This document shows, piece by piece, positions 1 through 7,358 of a DNA stretch of 44,992 nucleotides; the stretch's first letter is position 1; each line of letters begins with the position of its first letter. The notes below the pieces were generated by a model that worked only from the letters and a program-made list of their open reading frames with translations, was not told the DNA's origin and did no database searches. The position numbers and the translations under genes were made by a program. Source of the stretch: Synergistota bacterium (GTDB lineage Bacteria > Synergistota > Synergistia > Synergistales > Synergistaceae); assembly GCA_023450745.1 (NCBI GenBank), contig JAEXGR010000010.1, positions 1-44,992 of the forward strand, read 5' to 3'.

Positions 1-15
1 CGTGCCGGATGCTAA

Positions 16-82
16 ATGACTTTGCCTTCGGAATACCGGAGCCGTATCTGTATACGGCGAGGATTTCCGAAGGTAAAGTCAT
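16..82. repeat. Long interrupted inverted repeat (hairpin) at window start
   Basis: An 18-base arm at 16-33 pairs with 65-82 with one mismatch. An inner 7-base perfect arm at 41-47 pairs with 52-58 around a 4-base loop. No T-tract follows, so it is not a typical intrinsic terminator. It could be the 3' hairpin of an upstream gene or a REP-like element. Confidence 0.6.
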
Positions 83-119
83 GACGCAGACGGTGCGTAT
101 AAACGCCGATTTACAGAGA

Positions 120-148
120 TTGACATAGTTTTATGGGAGCCGCATACT
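120..148 (+). promoter_or_regulatory. Candidate sigma70 promoter of the aldolase gene
   Basis: TTGACA at 120-125 is followed after 17 bases by CATACT (4 of 6 matches to TATAAT). It lies about 60 bases upstream of the coding start. Confidence 0.45.
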
Positions 149-215
149 AAGATCCGGTGTCCGGCAAGACGCCGCTATTATTCGCCGACTAACGACAAAA
201 GAGGAGATGCTTGCC

Positions 216-1130
216 GTGAAAGATAAGATCTGTGGAATATTCGCGCCCGTTCCAACCCCCTTTAAAGACGACGGCGCTCTTGACGAGAGCGGGTGGAGAA
301 AGAACCTGAGGATGTGGAGCGCCTCGCCGCTCGACGGCATCGTCATCGCCGGTTCAAACGGCGAAGTTCCTTTCTTATCTCTGGAAGAGAGGGCGCTACT
401 AACAAAAATTGCCCGGGAGGAGGCCGCCGGACGGCTTCATATCATGGCCGGCGCGCATTTTCCTTCCACCTTGGAGACCTTAAGGGCCGCAAAAGAGCTT
501 GCCGCCGCGGGGGCCGACAGCATTCTGCTGCTCCCGCCCCACTACTATAAGGGCGGCGACGAGGCGCTAGTCAAATATTTTACGGATGTCGCGGAAGAAT
601 CGCCGGTGCCGGTGTTTCTCTATAACATGCCGGCCAACACCGGCGTCGATATCGGCATCGAGGTAATCTGCGCCGCCGCGCGTCATCCAAATATACGCGG
701 CATCAAAGATACCTCCGGCAATATGACGAAGCTCGGCTATACCGTCCTCCGCACGCCGGAATACTTCTCCACCTTCGGCGGCACCGGCAACTGGTTCCTC
801 GCGGCGCTGTCGATGGGAGCTTGCGGGGGTACGATGGCGGTCTCGATTCTTTTCCCGCGCTCATGCCAGATGCTATACGAGGCCTTCAAGGAGGGGCGGA
901 CCGCGGAGGCCGTCGCCCTGCAAAAAAGGCTGCTGCCGGTCAGCGACGCGATTACGCGCCGTTTCAGTATTCCAGGGTTAAAACGCGCGCTTGAGGCTTA
1001 CGGCATGACCGGAGGACCCTGCCGCCGCCCTCTGCTGCCGATATCAGAGGCGGATGCCTGCGAACTGCTGCGGGTGATAAAGGATTCCGGGCTCGACGAG
1101 TACGAAACGTGGAGAAATAACCGCGCATAG
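216..1130 (+). CDS. Dihydrodipicolinate synthase/N-acetylneuraminate lyase superfamily aldolase
   Basis: This class I aldolase (304 aa, a usual length for the family) forms a Schiff base with 2-oxo acids such as pyruvate. The expected lysine is in IKDTSGN (K164) and the partner tyrosine in LYNMPANTG (Y136). The substrate loop reads GSNGE (46-50) rather than the GTTGE of true DapA, and GSNGE-PFL resembles the 4-hydroxy-2-oxoglutarate aldolase (HOGA) branch. A role in 2-oxoacid or hydroxyproline-type catabolism is therefore more likely than lysine synthesis; this is an inference. I chose GTG at 216 because GAGGAG (201-206) sits 9 bases upstream. The in-frame ATG at 207 directly abuts that ribosome-binding site. 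It stands alone, with a strong hairpin downstream and no dap genes nearby. Confidence 0.85.
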   Translation: MKDKICGIFAPVPTPFKDDGALDESGWRKNLRMWSASPLDGIVIAGSNGEVPFLSLEERALLTKIAREEAAGRLHIMAGAHFPSTLETLRAAKELAAAGADSILLLPPHYYKGGDEALVKYFTDVAEESPVPVFLYNMPANTGVDIGIEVICAAARHPNIRGIKDTSGNMTKLGYTVLRTPEYFSTFGGTGNWFLAALSMGACGGTMAVSILFPRSCQMLYEAFKEGRTAEAVALQKRLLPVSDAITRRFSIPGLKRALEAYGMTGGPCRRPLLPISEADACELLRVIKDSGLDEYETWRNNRA

Positions 1131-1200
1131 CGCCCTGATTAATATACGCCCTGGCCTGAACCAGAAGCCTTCTCAGTTTTACCGCCAGGCTCAGTTTTAT

Positions 1201-1243
1201 CGTGTAACGGACCGGCGGGTTATACCCGCCGGTCCGTTACACG
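1201..1243 (+). terminator. Perfect 19-bp hairpin after the aldolase gene
   Basis: Arms 1201-1219 and 1225-1243 are perfectly complementary around a 5-base loop. There is no T-tract afterwards. It probably acts as a 3' stabilising structure or a factor-assisted terminator. Confidence 0.6.
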
Positions 1244-1288
1244 AAGGGCGGGCGTGGGGGGCGTCTGCCCTTCAAACGATAAATGCGG

Positions 1289-1316
1289 TTGACTTTTCTG
1301 AACAATCATCTATAAT
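1289..1316 (+). promoter_or_regulatory. Sigma70 promoter of the helicase gene
   Basis: TTGACT (1289-1294), 16 bases, then a perfect TATAAT (1311-1316). Transcription should start near 1322, giving a leader of roughly 310 bases before the helicase start codon. Confidence 0.7.
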
Positions 1317-1321
1317 ACTGA

Positions 1322-1631
1322 GGTTGCGCGGCATGGGGCCGCGCGCCGCATAAATTCTTTACACCGCGTACGATGTAACTTGGGAGTATTTTTCTTACCG
1401 CCTGGCCGGATTGCGCGTCACAAAGACTTTGTGCATTGATGCAACGGGGCAGATACCGATATCAAGTCGGTCTATTGTTTAAACTGCGTAAAGATATTTA
1501 CCTGACGGACGCATGCCTTTTAAAAGAGCCGACTGTATCGTCTATACAGCCGCGGGTTCATTTACTGGCAGGCGATTATATAGCTGAACGCGATTTTCAA
1601 CGCCCCCAATATATTTAGGAGGTAGTCTATA
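1322..1631 (+). promoter_or_regulatory. Long 5' leader of the DEAD-box helicase mRNA
   Basis: About 310 bases lie between the predicted start site and the helicase ATG with no convincing gene. A GC hairpin sits at the very 5' end (GCGCGGC 1326-1332 with GCCGCGC 1338-1344). An open frame at 1436-1618 has no ribosome-binding site and its product looks like no known family. Long structured leaders are known for cold-inducible helicase mRNAs, so post-transcriptional or autoregulatory control is possible. Confidence 0.45.
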
Positions 1632-3419
1632 ATGACACAGGAAATTCAGGAAAGATTTTCAGATTTTGATTTAAACCCCGCGCTGCTCAAAGCGATCGAG
1701 CGCAAGGGATTCGAACATCCGATGCCCGTCCAGACGGCGGTGCTGGAGGATGAGAATATCATGGACAACGACGTCATCGTGCAGGCGAAGACCGGTTCGG
1801 GGAAGACCCTCGCTTTCGCGCTGCCGCTGCTGAACCAGATCGACGCGCGCGAGAGAATGCCGCAGATAATCGTTCTCTCGCCGACGCGCGAACTGGCGCA
1901 GCAGACGGCCCGCGAATTCGCTTGGCTCGGCGCCGACCTTGGCGTGCGCGTCGCGACGCTTGTCGGCGGCCTGGACATGGAGCGTCAGATACGCGCGCTG
2001 CGTGACGGCGCATCCGTAGTCGTGGGCACGCCGGGACGCATTCTTGACCATTTGCGCCGCGGCACGCTGAAGACGGAGGATATAAAGAGCGTCGTGCTTG
2101 ACGAGGGCGACCACATGCTCGACATGGGCTTTCACGACGAGATGGAGGCGATACTCGAGGCGATGGACCACGTGGAACGCACTTGGCTCTTCTCCGCGAC
2201 GATGCCGCCCGAGGTGCTTTCGCTCACGAAGCAGTACCTCAACGCGCCGAAAAAGATCTCGCTCGTCTCCGACATCACCTCGCACAGCGAGATCACCCAG
2301 AAGGCCTATATAATCCCCTCGCGCCGGCGCTTTGAGGGACTCACCAACGTGCTGATCTGGGAGAACCCCAGCAAATCATTGATCTTCTGCGGTACCCGCG
2401 CCGAGACGCAGGATATTGCGGATAAGCTCTGCGATATCGGCTTCCGCGCCACCGCCATACACGGCGATATGAGCCAGCGCGAGCGCAACAACGCCCTTTC
2501 GGCGCTGCGCGGCGGGCGCGTTTCGATTCTCGTCGCCACCGACGTGGCGGCGCGCGGACTTGACATAGACGCGGTAAGCCACGTTCTCCAGTACGGTCTG
2601 CCGCAGAACCTTGAGGCGTTCGTCCACCGCAGCGGACGCACGGGGCGCGCCGGACACGAGGGAAGCAACCTCATCCTCCTTACCGCGCGCGAGGCCCGGC
2701 AGTTCAAGGGGATGGTCATGCATTCGGGGTCAAAGCTCAAGCTCGAGTGGATACCGGCGCCCGACGCCGAGGAGATCGAGGGACAGGCGCGCGTCCGTTT
2801 TGAAAACAACATTCTCGAACACGCGCTCGAATCCAATGAGTTTGAATCATGGGCGCAGGAGCTGCTCAGACGTGACGAGGCTCCCGTGCTCGTCTCAGGA
2901 CTGCTCGCGAAGGCTTACGGCGACCAGCCCTCCGGCTACTCGATTCGCGAAGACGTCCAGCATGAGATGGACCGCGAAAAAGGCCGCCGCGATTCCGGGA
3001 CGGGCGCGCCGCAAAGCGGCCGGGCCGCGGGACGCAAAGAACGTTTCCAGCGCCCCGACATGACGGGCGGCGTAGCCGTGCTGTTCGCGCAGGGTCGCGA
3101 CGACGGTTGGGAGGTAGGGCCGCTTCTCGGCGCGCTCTGCCGCAACATCGGTATCGGCCGCGAGGACGTGGGCAATATCAAGCTGCGCGACTCCAGCGCG
3201 ACGGTGGAATTGTCGCCGCGAGGGGCGGCGCTGCTTGACGCGCGCAAAGAACGCCTTGAGAGAGACGGCCTTACCGTCAGCTCCGTGAAGCCCTCCACCG
3301 GCGGGGAGCGCCGTGGTTCCTACCGGCCGGATTCCAAGCCGCCGCGCCGCGAGGGCGGATTCCGCCGCGATCGCGACCGGGATGGCGAACGCGCCGGCAG
3401 AAGGCGCTTCGTAAAATAA
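1632..3419 (+). CDS. deaD: DEAD-box ATP-dependent RNA helicase (DeaD/CsdA type)
   Basis: ATP-dependent RNA unwinding in ribosome assembly or mRNA turnover. The 595-residue protein shows the Q motif region (GFEHPMPVQ), AKTGSGKT (52-59), PTRELAQ (84-90), TPGR (133-136), motif II DEGD (157-160), SAT (188-190), ATDVAARGLD and HRSGRTGRAG. After the two RecA domains comes a DbpA-type RNA-binding domain (about residues 475-545), then a basic Arg/Gly-rich tail. The length and layout fit DeaD/CsdA. Motif II is DEGD instead of DEAD; the two acidic positions that bind Mg-ATP are kept. A strong AGGAGG (1617-1622) decides the start. The gene is monocistronic, with its own promoter, a long leader and a terminator. 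Confidence 0.92.
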   Translation: MTQEIQERFSDFDLNPALLKAIERKGFEHPMPVQTAVLEDENIMDNDVIVQAKTGSGKTLAFALPLLNQIDARERMPQIIVLSPTRELAQQTAREFAWLGADLGVRVATLVGGLDMERQIRALRDGASVVVGTPGRILDHLRRGTLKTEDIKSVVLDEGDHMLDMGFHDEMEAILEAMDHVERTWLFSATMPPEVLSLTKQYLNAPKKISLVSDITSHSEITQKAYIIPSRRRFEGLTNVLIWENPSKSLIFCGTRAETQDIADKLCDIGFRATAIHGDMSQRERNNALSALRGGRVSILVATDVAARGLDIDAVSHVLQYGLPQNLEAFVHRSGRTGRAGHEGSNLILLTAREARQFKGMVMHSGSKLKLEWIPAPDAEEIEGQARVRFENNILEHALESNEFESWAQELLRRDEAPVLVSGLLAKAYGDQPSGYSIREDVQHEMDREKGRRDSGTGAPQSGRAAGRKERFQRPDMTGGVAVLFAQGRDDGWEVGPLLGALCRNIGIGREDVGNIKLRDSSATVELSPRGAALLDARKERLERDGLTVSSVKPSTGGERRGSYRPDSKPPRREGGFRRDRDRDGERAGRRRFVK

Positions 3420-3457
3420 GGCCGGCAAAACAACCGGCCGCAGCCAGAATATTTTGC

Positions 3458-3487
3458 GCTCCCCGCCGTGAAGGCGGGGAGCTTTTT
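3458..3487 (+). terminator. Intrinsic terminator after the helicase gene
   Basis: Ten-base GC-rich arms at 3458-3467 and 3473-3482 are followed by five T. It lies between convergent genes. Confidence 0.85.
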
Positions 3488-3490
3488 CTC

Positions 3491-3871
3491 TTACGCTTTT
3501 CTAAGTTTGTCCAGCCGCATCTGCTCCTCGCCCCATTTGTACAGCTCGCTGAGCGTAGGCAGCAGCGACCGGCCGCGTTCCGTCAGCGAGTATTCGACCC
3601 GCGGCGGCACCGTCTCATATTGACAGCGCGTGACGAGGCCATGCTCCTCAAGCTCATGGAGCGACTTTGTGAGCATCATGTTTGTGACGCCGCGGACGCT
3701 TCGCTTCAGCTCGCTGTACCTCGTAGCCTCCTGCGGGAAGAGGTGCCAGAGGATCGGCAGCTTCCACTTCTGCCCGATCACGCCCAGCGCGTATACCACA
3801 GGGCACATCCCCGAGCAGGCGCCGCCCTCAGGCAGGCCGGAGTCATCGCGGGCGAGGTCTTTTTTACTCAT
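3491..3871 (-). CDS. HxlR-family winged-helix transcriptional regulator
   Basis: A 126-residue HxlR/DUF24 regulator with the family signature around GQKWKLPILWHL, then R-YSELKR and LHELEEHGLVTR. The N-terminus has C19 and C23 (CSGMC); the cysteine just before the conserved CPV is the redox-sensing residue in characterised relatives such as YodB and HypR. An in-frame reading extends far upstream, but AAGGTGA just before the ATG at 3871 and the match to HxlR length decide the start. It is divergent from a nitroreductase and a flavoprotein, the usual HxlR target type, so control of those genes by quinone or electrophile stress is likely. It probably also represses itself. Confidence 0.9.
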   Translation of the reverse strand: MSKKDLARDDSGLPEGGACSGMCPVVYALGVIGQKWKLPILWHLFPQEATRYSELKRSVRGVTNMMLTKSLHELEEHGLVTRCQYETVPPRVEYSLTERGRSLLPTLSELYKWGEEQMRLDKLRKA

Positions 3872-3888
3872 ATTATCACCTTCGTTAT

Positions 3889-3908
3889 TAGTATCTAATT
3901 TATACTGA
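3889..3908. promoter_or_regulatory. Candidate HxlR operator in the divergent intergenic region
   Basis: AGTAT (3890-3894) and ATACT (3902-3906) form an inverted repeat with a 7-base spacer, just upstream of the regulator start. A second small palindrome, TGATATCA, lies at 3947-3954 nearer the nitroreductase. Both sit where an HxlR dimer would control the divergent pair. Confidence 0.4.
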
Positions 3909-3991
3909 CACAGAAAAAACTGCATACTTGAAGATTTCATCCCAACTGATATCATCATACTATAAAATTTCATTTGTGAGGAGATGCTGGA

Positions 3992-4552
3992 ATGGATTTC
4001 ATAAAACTGGCAAAAGAGCGTTATTCCGTGAGAAAATTCGCCGAACGCCGGGTTGAACCGGAAAAGACCGCGCAGATACTCGAAGCCGGCAGGCTGGCTC
4101 CCACCGCGGTAAACTATCAACCGCAGAGAATCCTCGTCCTCGAGAGCGACGAGAGTCTCGCTAAACTGAAAAAATGCACCCCGTACCACTTTAACGCGCC
4201 GCTTGCGCTGCTTATCTGTTATGACAAGGATGCGAGCTGGAAGCGGCCTTACGACGGTTACGACATGGGCGCGGTCGACGCCGCGATCGTCACCGCGCAG
4301 ATGATGTTGGAGACGGCGGCGCTCGGGCTGGGTACTACCTGGGTCGGACATTTCGACCCTGCGGCGGTAAGCGAGGCCTTTGAACTGCCGGAGTACCTGG
4401 TGCCGGTGGCGGTCCTGCCTATCGGGTATCCGCACGAAAGTGCAAGGCCGAGCCATATGCACGAAGACCGCCTTGACCTGCGAGAGACGGTTTTTTACGA
4501 CTCTTTCGCGGGACTGACCCCCGGTAGAAAGAGCGCCGGCGCTCACGATTAG
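3992..4552 (+). CDS. Nitroreductase-family FMN oxidoreductase
   Basis: FMN-dependent NAD(P)H oxidoreductase of 186 residues. The start MDFIKLAKERYSVRKF carries the conserved S-R-F FMN phosphate-binding pattern; LAPTAVNYQP and the C-terminal GLGTTWVGH and PIGYP motifs are also family features. GAGGAG (3978-3983) precedes the ATG. Members reduce quinones, nitro compounds or enoates; the substrate here is unknown. It is divergent from the HxlR gene and is followed after 5 bases by a second flavoprotein, so the two probably form one stress-induced operon. Confidence 0.9.
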   Translation: MDFIKLAKERYSVRKFAERRVEPEKTAQILEAGRLAPTAVNYQPQRILVLESDESLAKLKKCTPYHFNAPLALLICYDKDASWKRPYDGYDMGAVDAAIVTAQMMLETAALGLGTTWVGHFDPAAVSEAFELPEYLVPVAVLPIGYPHESARPSHMHEDRLDLRETVFYDSFAGLTPGRKSAGAHD

Positions 4553-4557
4553 ATACG

Positions 4558-5226
4558 ATGAAAATCTATCTTCTTAACGGCGGCCCGCGGAGGGACTGGA
4601 ACACCGACGCCATGTGCGAAAGCTTCGCCCGGGGGGCGGCCGGCGCGGGAGCAAAGACGGAGACCGTCCGCCTTTTTGACCGAACCTACACCGGCTGCCG
4701 CAGCTGTTTTGCCTGTAAAGTCAGGGGCGGAAGCTCCTATGGCCATTGCGGCTGGCGCGACGGAATATCAGAGCTGCTGGAAGCGGTCGCGGCCGCCGAC
4801 GGCGTCGTCTTCGCCTCGCCCGTCTACTTTGGGACGATCACGCCGTCGCTGCACGCCTTTGCCGAAAGGCTCTTTTTTCCCGCCGTTGTCTATGACAGGG
4901 GCTACAGTGTGATCGCGCCGAAAAAACTGGAGACCGCCGTCATCTACACGATGAACGTCAAGGAACGGATATTGACGGATGAATATGTCGGCCCGGCAAA
5001 CGGCGGCCCGCTGGGATTTTTTGAGCGCTGCGTCGCCAGGGTCTATACAGCGCCCGAGCGCGTTTGCGCCTTCAACACCTATCAGTTTTTCGACTATGGC
5101 GCGTTTGTCGCCGACGGCTGGGACGAACGGGAGAAGGCGGAATGGCGGGAGCGCGAGTTTCCCAAAGAACGGCAAAGGGCTTTCGAGGCCGGCGCGCGCA
5201 TGGCCGAAAAAATAAGGAAGAAATAA
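4558..5226 (+). CDS. NAD(P)H-dependent FMN reductase/flavodoxin-fold protein with Cys cluster motif
   Basis: The protein (222 aa) has a flavodoxin-like fold: MKIYLLNGGPRRDWNT is the FMN phosphate loop and FASPVYFGTITPSLHAFAER the isoalloxazine region. GCRSCFACKV (C-x2-C-x2-C) with a further cysteine in YGHCGWRD resembles the compact cysteine motif of the iron-sulfur flavoprotein and FMN reductase family. It starts 5 bases after the nitroreductase stop without a strong ribosome-binding site, suggesting coupled translation. Likely role: flavin-dependent reduction of small electrophiles. Whether an Fe-S cluster is really bound is not decidable here. Confidence 0.82.
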   Translation: MKIYLLNGGPRRDWNTDAMCESFARGAAGAGAKTETVRLFDRTYTGCRSCFACKVRGGSSYGHCGWRDGISELLEAVAAADGVVFASPVYFGTITPSLHAFAERLFFPAVVYDRGYSVIAPKKLETAVIYTMNVKERILTDEYVGPANGGPLGFFERCVARVYTAPERVCAFNTYQFFDYGAFVADGWDEREKAEWREREFPKERQRAFEAGARMAEKIRKK

Positions 5227-5254
5227 AAACGCCGCCGGCTTTCTGCCGGCGGCG
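5226..5254 (-). terminator. Intrinsic terminator of the hsp20 gene
   Basis: Ten-base arms 5230-5239 and 5245-5254 surround a 5-base loop. Read on the minus strand the stem is followed by a run of T (5229-5226). It also lies after the flavoprotein on the plus strand and may work for both. Confidence 0.8.
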
Positions 5255-5273
5255 CTTAACTGGTTATTTGGCT

Positions 5274-5732
5274 TTATCCCTCTATCGCGATCAGATTGTT
5301 CTTTGGCGGCAGCTTTTTCGGCTCCGCCTTGGGAAGTTCGACGGTCAGAATACCGTTCTCAAATTTTGCTTTGATATCTTCCGGCTTTGCGTCTTCACCG
5401 ATAAAAAACGTTCTTGAGCAATTGCCGGAAAAGCGTTCTCTTCTGATGTACGTGCCGTCCTCGGGCTTGTCTTCCCTTTCATAGCTGCGGCCGGCGCTGA
5501 CCGTCAAATAGCCGTCGTTGAGCTCGGCCTTGATCTCTTCCTTTTTGAACCCCGGCAGGTCTATATCAAGGGTAAAGCCGTCCTCTTTCTCCTTGACATC
5601 CGTCTTCATAAGATTCTTTTCGCGCTTGCCGTATACGCCGCCCAAGGCAGGTGTCTGCATTTTGTTCACGAAGGGGAAATCGTCCATCAGCTCGTCAAAT
5701 AGATTTTCTCCGAAAAGTTTTGGCATCATCAT
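5274..5732 (-). CDS. Small heat-shock protein (Hsp20/alpha-crystallin family)
   Basis: ATP-independent holdase chaperone, 152 aa. The alpha-crystallin domain runs from about residue 42 (DVKEKEDGFTLDIDLPG) to the end and includes the conserved late strand F-NGILTVELPK. A short N-terminal arm (MMMPKLFGENLFDELMDDFPF) precedes it. AAGGAGGA about 8 bases upstream fixes the first of three consecutive ATGs (5732). It is monocistronic. A CIRCE element overlaps its promoter, so it belongs to the HrcA regulon with groESL in this window. Confidence 0.95.
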   Translation of the reverse strand: MMMPKLFGENLFDELMDDFPFVNKMQTPALGGVYGKREKNLMKTDVKEKEDGFTLDIDLPGFKKEEIKAELNDGYLTVSAGRSYEREDKPEDGTYIRRERFSGNCSRTFFIGEDAKPEDIKAKFENGILTVELPKAEPKKLPPKNNLIAIEG

Positions 5733-5824
5733 TGTGCATTCCTCCTTAAAAAATTACTTAATGCGATACCATGGCGGGGTTCCGCCACCTCGAAGAGCAT
5801 CCGCTGTTCTTCTTTTCAAAAAGA

Positions 5825-5852
5825 ATTATAACACCCTTGTTAGCAGTGTCAA
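5825..5852 (-). promoter_or_regulatory. Consensus sigma70 promoter of hsp20
   Basis: On the minus strand a perfect TTGACA (5852-5847) and a perfect TATAAT (5830-5825) are separated by 16 bases. The CIRCE operator covers the -35 region. Confidence 0.85.
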
Positions 5853-5866
5853 TAGGTGAGTGCTAA
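5840..5866. promoter_or_regulatory. CIRCE operator (HrcA binding site) at hsp20, imperfect left arm
   Basis: TTAGCAGTG (5840-5848), nine bases, then GAGTGCTAA (5858-5866). The right arm is perfect. The left arm differs from the consensus TTAGCACTC at two positions. HrcA repression of hsp20 follows from the family rule. Confidence 0.85.
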
Positions 5867-6079
5867 TTTTTGACTAATTTTGATAAATATTACTATTAAA
5901 AGATTTTATGGTCTTAAAATGAGATTGGTTTTTGATCTAAATGATATCTTATAGAATGATTATATAAAATATACATTCTATTTTTATATATAAAATTCAT
6001 GGCGCGCGCATATTTTTTACGCCGCAAAGCGAGGGTAAAATGTATAATAACGGGCGAAGTCAGAGATGGGGGATGAGCC
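5867..6079. other. AT-rich intergenic stretch with an 8-bp inverted repeat
   Basis: No gene is seen. ATAGAATG (5951-5958) and CATTCTAT (5974-5981) form a perfect inverted repeat with a 15-base spacer. TATAAT at 6043-6048 is a possible -10 element for the alkyltransferase-like gene, without a clear -35. Confidence 0.4.
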
Positions 6080-6376
6080 TTGGATTCTTTTTTTGATCGG
6101 GTCCACCGGTTGGTAAAGAAGATACCGCGCGGCAAGGTGGCCTCGTATGGACAGATCGCCTGGATGCTGGACTGTCCGCGCGCGGCGCGGCAGGTCGGCT
6201 GGGCGATGCGCCGCGCGCCCAGAGGCCTGCCATGGCAGCGCGTCGTCAGAGCGGACGGGGCCATTGCCGGCGGCGTGGACGCCGGCGTGTGCCGGACGCT
6301 GCTTGAGGCCGAGGGCGTCGCCTTTCTGCCCGACGGACGCGTTGATATGAAAAGCTGTCGCTGGAACGGCAGATAG
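6080..6376 (+). CDS. Alkyltransferase-like protein (ATL, MGMT fold without the acceptor Cys)
   Basis: This protein (98 aa) matches the C-terminal DNA-binding domain of O6-methylguanine-DNA methyltransferase. Y23 (ASYGQ) and the arginine finger R38 (RAARQVGWAM) are present. The acceptor motif PCHRV is replaced by PWQRV (51-55), so tryptophan stands in for the alkyl-accepting cysteine. This is the hallmark of ATL proteins, which bind O6-alkylguanine without repairing it and hand the lesion to nucleotide excision repair. The length fits ATLs. The start is TTG at 6080, set by the GGGGGA stretch about 7 bases upstream; the nearby ATG (6073) is in another frame. Confidence 0.9.
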   Translation: MDSFFDRVHRLVKKIPRGKVASYGQIAWMLDCPRAARQVGWAMRRAPRGLPWQRVVRADGAIAGGVDAGVCRTLLEAEGVAFLPDGRVDMKSCRWNGR

Positions 6377-6380
6377 GGTG

Positions 6381-6414
6381 GCGGTTACGCTAAGGAAGCG
6401 CCTTTAGTAACCGC
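6381..6414 (+). terminator. Hairpin after the ATL gene
   Basis: GCGGTTAC (6381-6388) pairs with GTAACCGC (6407-6414), with inner pairing CTAAGG/CCTTTAG. It has no clear T-tract, so termination strength is uncertain. Confidence 0.45.
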
Positions 6415-6675
6415 GCGCGGCGCGATAAATCTCCCGCTTGCCGCCTAATGGGCGCTTTCATCTTTAATAACCGCCCGCGATCGTCCCGTGGGACGGGCAG
6501 AGCGGTAAAGCGGCGCTATGCTCCGCCGCGAAGATGTTCCCCGAAGGACGAAATATTACCGCCCATGATCTTTAAAAAGACCGGACGCCCCGGAAGCCTC
6601 TCTACGCAGCGTAGGTTGCGGCGCCTCTTTTTACGAGGTATTTTATTCGCGTCAACGAAAGAGGGGAATACAAAA
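6415..6675 (+). other. Intergenic leader of the HTH-desulfoferrodoxin gene
   Basis: The open frame of the regulator continues upstream to 6448, but no ribosome-binding site or family similarity supports a longer protein. A palindrome CGTCCC-GT-GGGACG lies at 6482-6495. A weak promoter TTGCGG (6616-6621)-N17-TATTTT (6639-6644) is possible. Confidence 0.35.
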
Positions 6676-7260
6676 ATGGAAAGATATGTAACGGGCGCGG
6701 CGATCAAGGAGCTGCGCGAAAGAAGAAGGCTAACGCAGCGGGGCCTTGCCGATCTGCTGTCGGTGAGCGATAAGACCATCTCAAAATGGGAGACGGGGCG
6801 CGGCCTTCCCGATATATCGCTGATCGGGCAGCTTGCGGGAGCCCTTGGCGTATCCGTGGCGGAGCTGCTCTCCGGCAGCCTCGTGATAAACAAAAACCGG
6901 GCGTCCAACATGCTGCGCGGACATTTTTACAGCTGTCCGATATGCGGAAATATAATATACGCGGCGGGCGCCGGTTCTTTCAGCTGCTGCGGCGTGACGC
7001 TGCCTCCGCTTGAAGCGGAGGAGCCGGACGAAGGGCATGCCGTTGCCGTGCGGGAGATAGAGTATGATTACTATGTGACGGTATGCCATCCGATGACGAG
7101 AGAGCACCACATCTCATTCTTTGCCTGTGTGACGTCCAGCCGGGCGGATATTCTCAAGCTCTACCCGGAGCAGGAATGCGAGGGGCGCTTTCCGCAAAGC
7201 GGCGGCGGCTTGATATATGCCTGCTGCAACCGCCACGGACTGTTCAAGGTGAAAGTCTAG
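6676..7260 (+). CDS. XRE-type HTH regulator fused to a desulfoferrodoxin (superoxide reductase)-like domain
   Basis: The protein has 194 residues. Residues 6-63 are a Cro/C1 helix-turn-helix (LTQRGLADLLSVSDKTISKW). Residues 82-194 line up with desulfoferrodoxin. A desulforedoxin-type site has C87, C90, C104 and C105 (CPIC ... CC). Center II ligands H121, H138 (HPM), H144, C184 and H187 (CNRH) keep the spacing of the enzyme's four His and one Cys. The Glu before the first His is kept (E119), but the catalytic Lys position is Gly (EGH instead of EKH). I infer an iron-based superoxide or redox sensor controlling DNA binding; retained enzyme activity is possible. The start ATG 6676 has GAGGGGAAT upstream. 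No target is obvious; the next gene, alr, has its own promoter. Confidence 0.8.
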   Translation: MERYVTGAAIKELRERRRLTQRGLADLLSVSDKTISKWETGRGLPDISLIGQLAGALGVSVAELLSGSLVINKNRASNMLRGHFYSCPICGNIIYAAGAGSFSCCGVTLPPLEAEEPDEGHAVAVREIEYDYYVTVCHPMTREHHISFFACVTSSRADILKLYPEQECEGRFPQSGGGLIYACCNRHGLFKVKV

Positions 7261-7329
7261 GACGCGCGCCGTCCGGCTTTTCCCGGCGGCCGGATTTTGT
7301 CTCTGCCGCCGGTCTTGCGGTATTTCATG

Positions 7330-7358
7330 TTGAATATCACCAGGGGTTTATTTATAAT
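7330..7358 (+). promoter_or_regulatory. Sigma70 promoter of alr
   Basis: TTGAAT (7330-7335), 17 bases, perfect TATAAT (7353-7358). The roughly 100-base leader has a hairpin GGCGGC (7373-7378)/GCCGCC (7393-7398). Confidence 0.65.

Noticed and set aside
1436..1618. A 60-residue ORF in the helicase leader
   Set aside because: No ribosome-binding site, no family resemblance, and it lies fully inside the predicted leader.
3491..4546. A 351-residue minus-strand protein covering the HxlR gene
   Set aside because: Only the last 126 residues match a family; the rest is the reverse complement of the nitroreductase gene.
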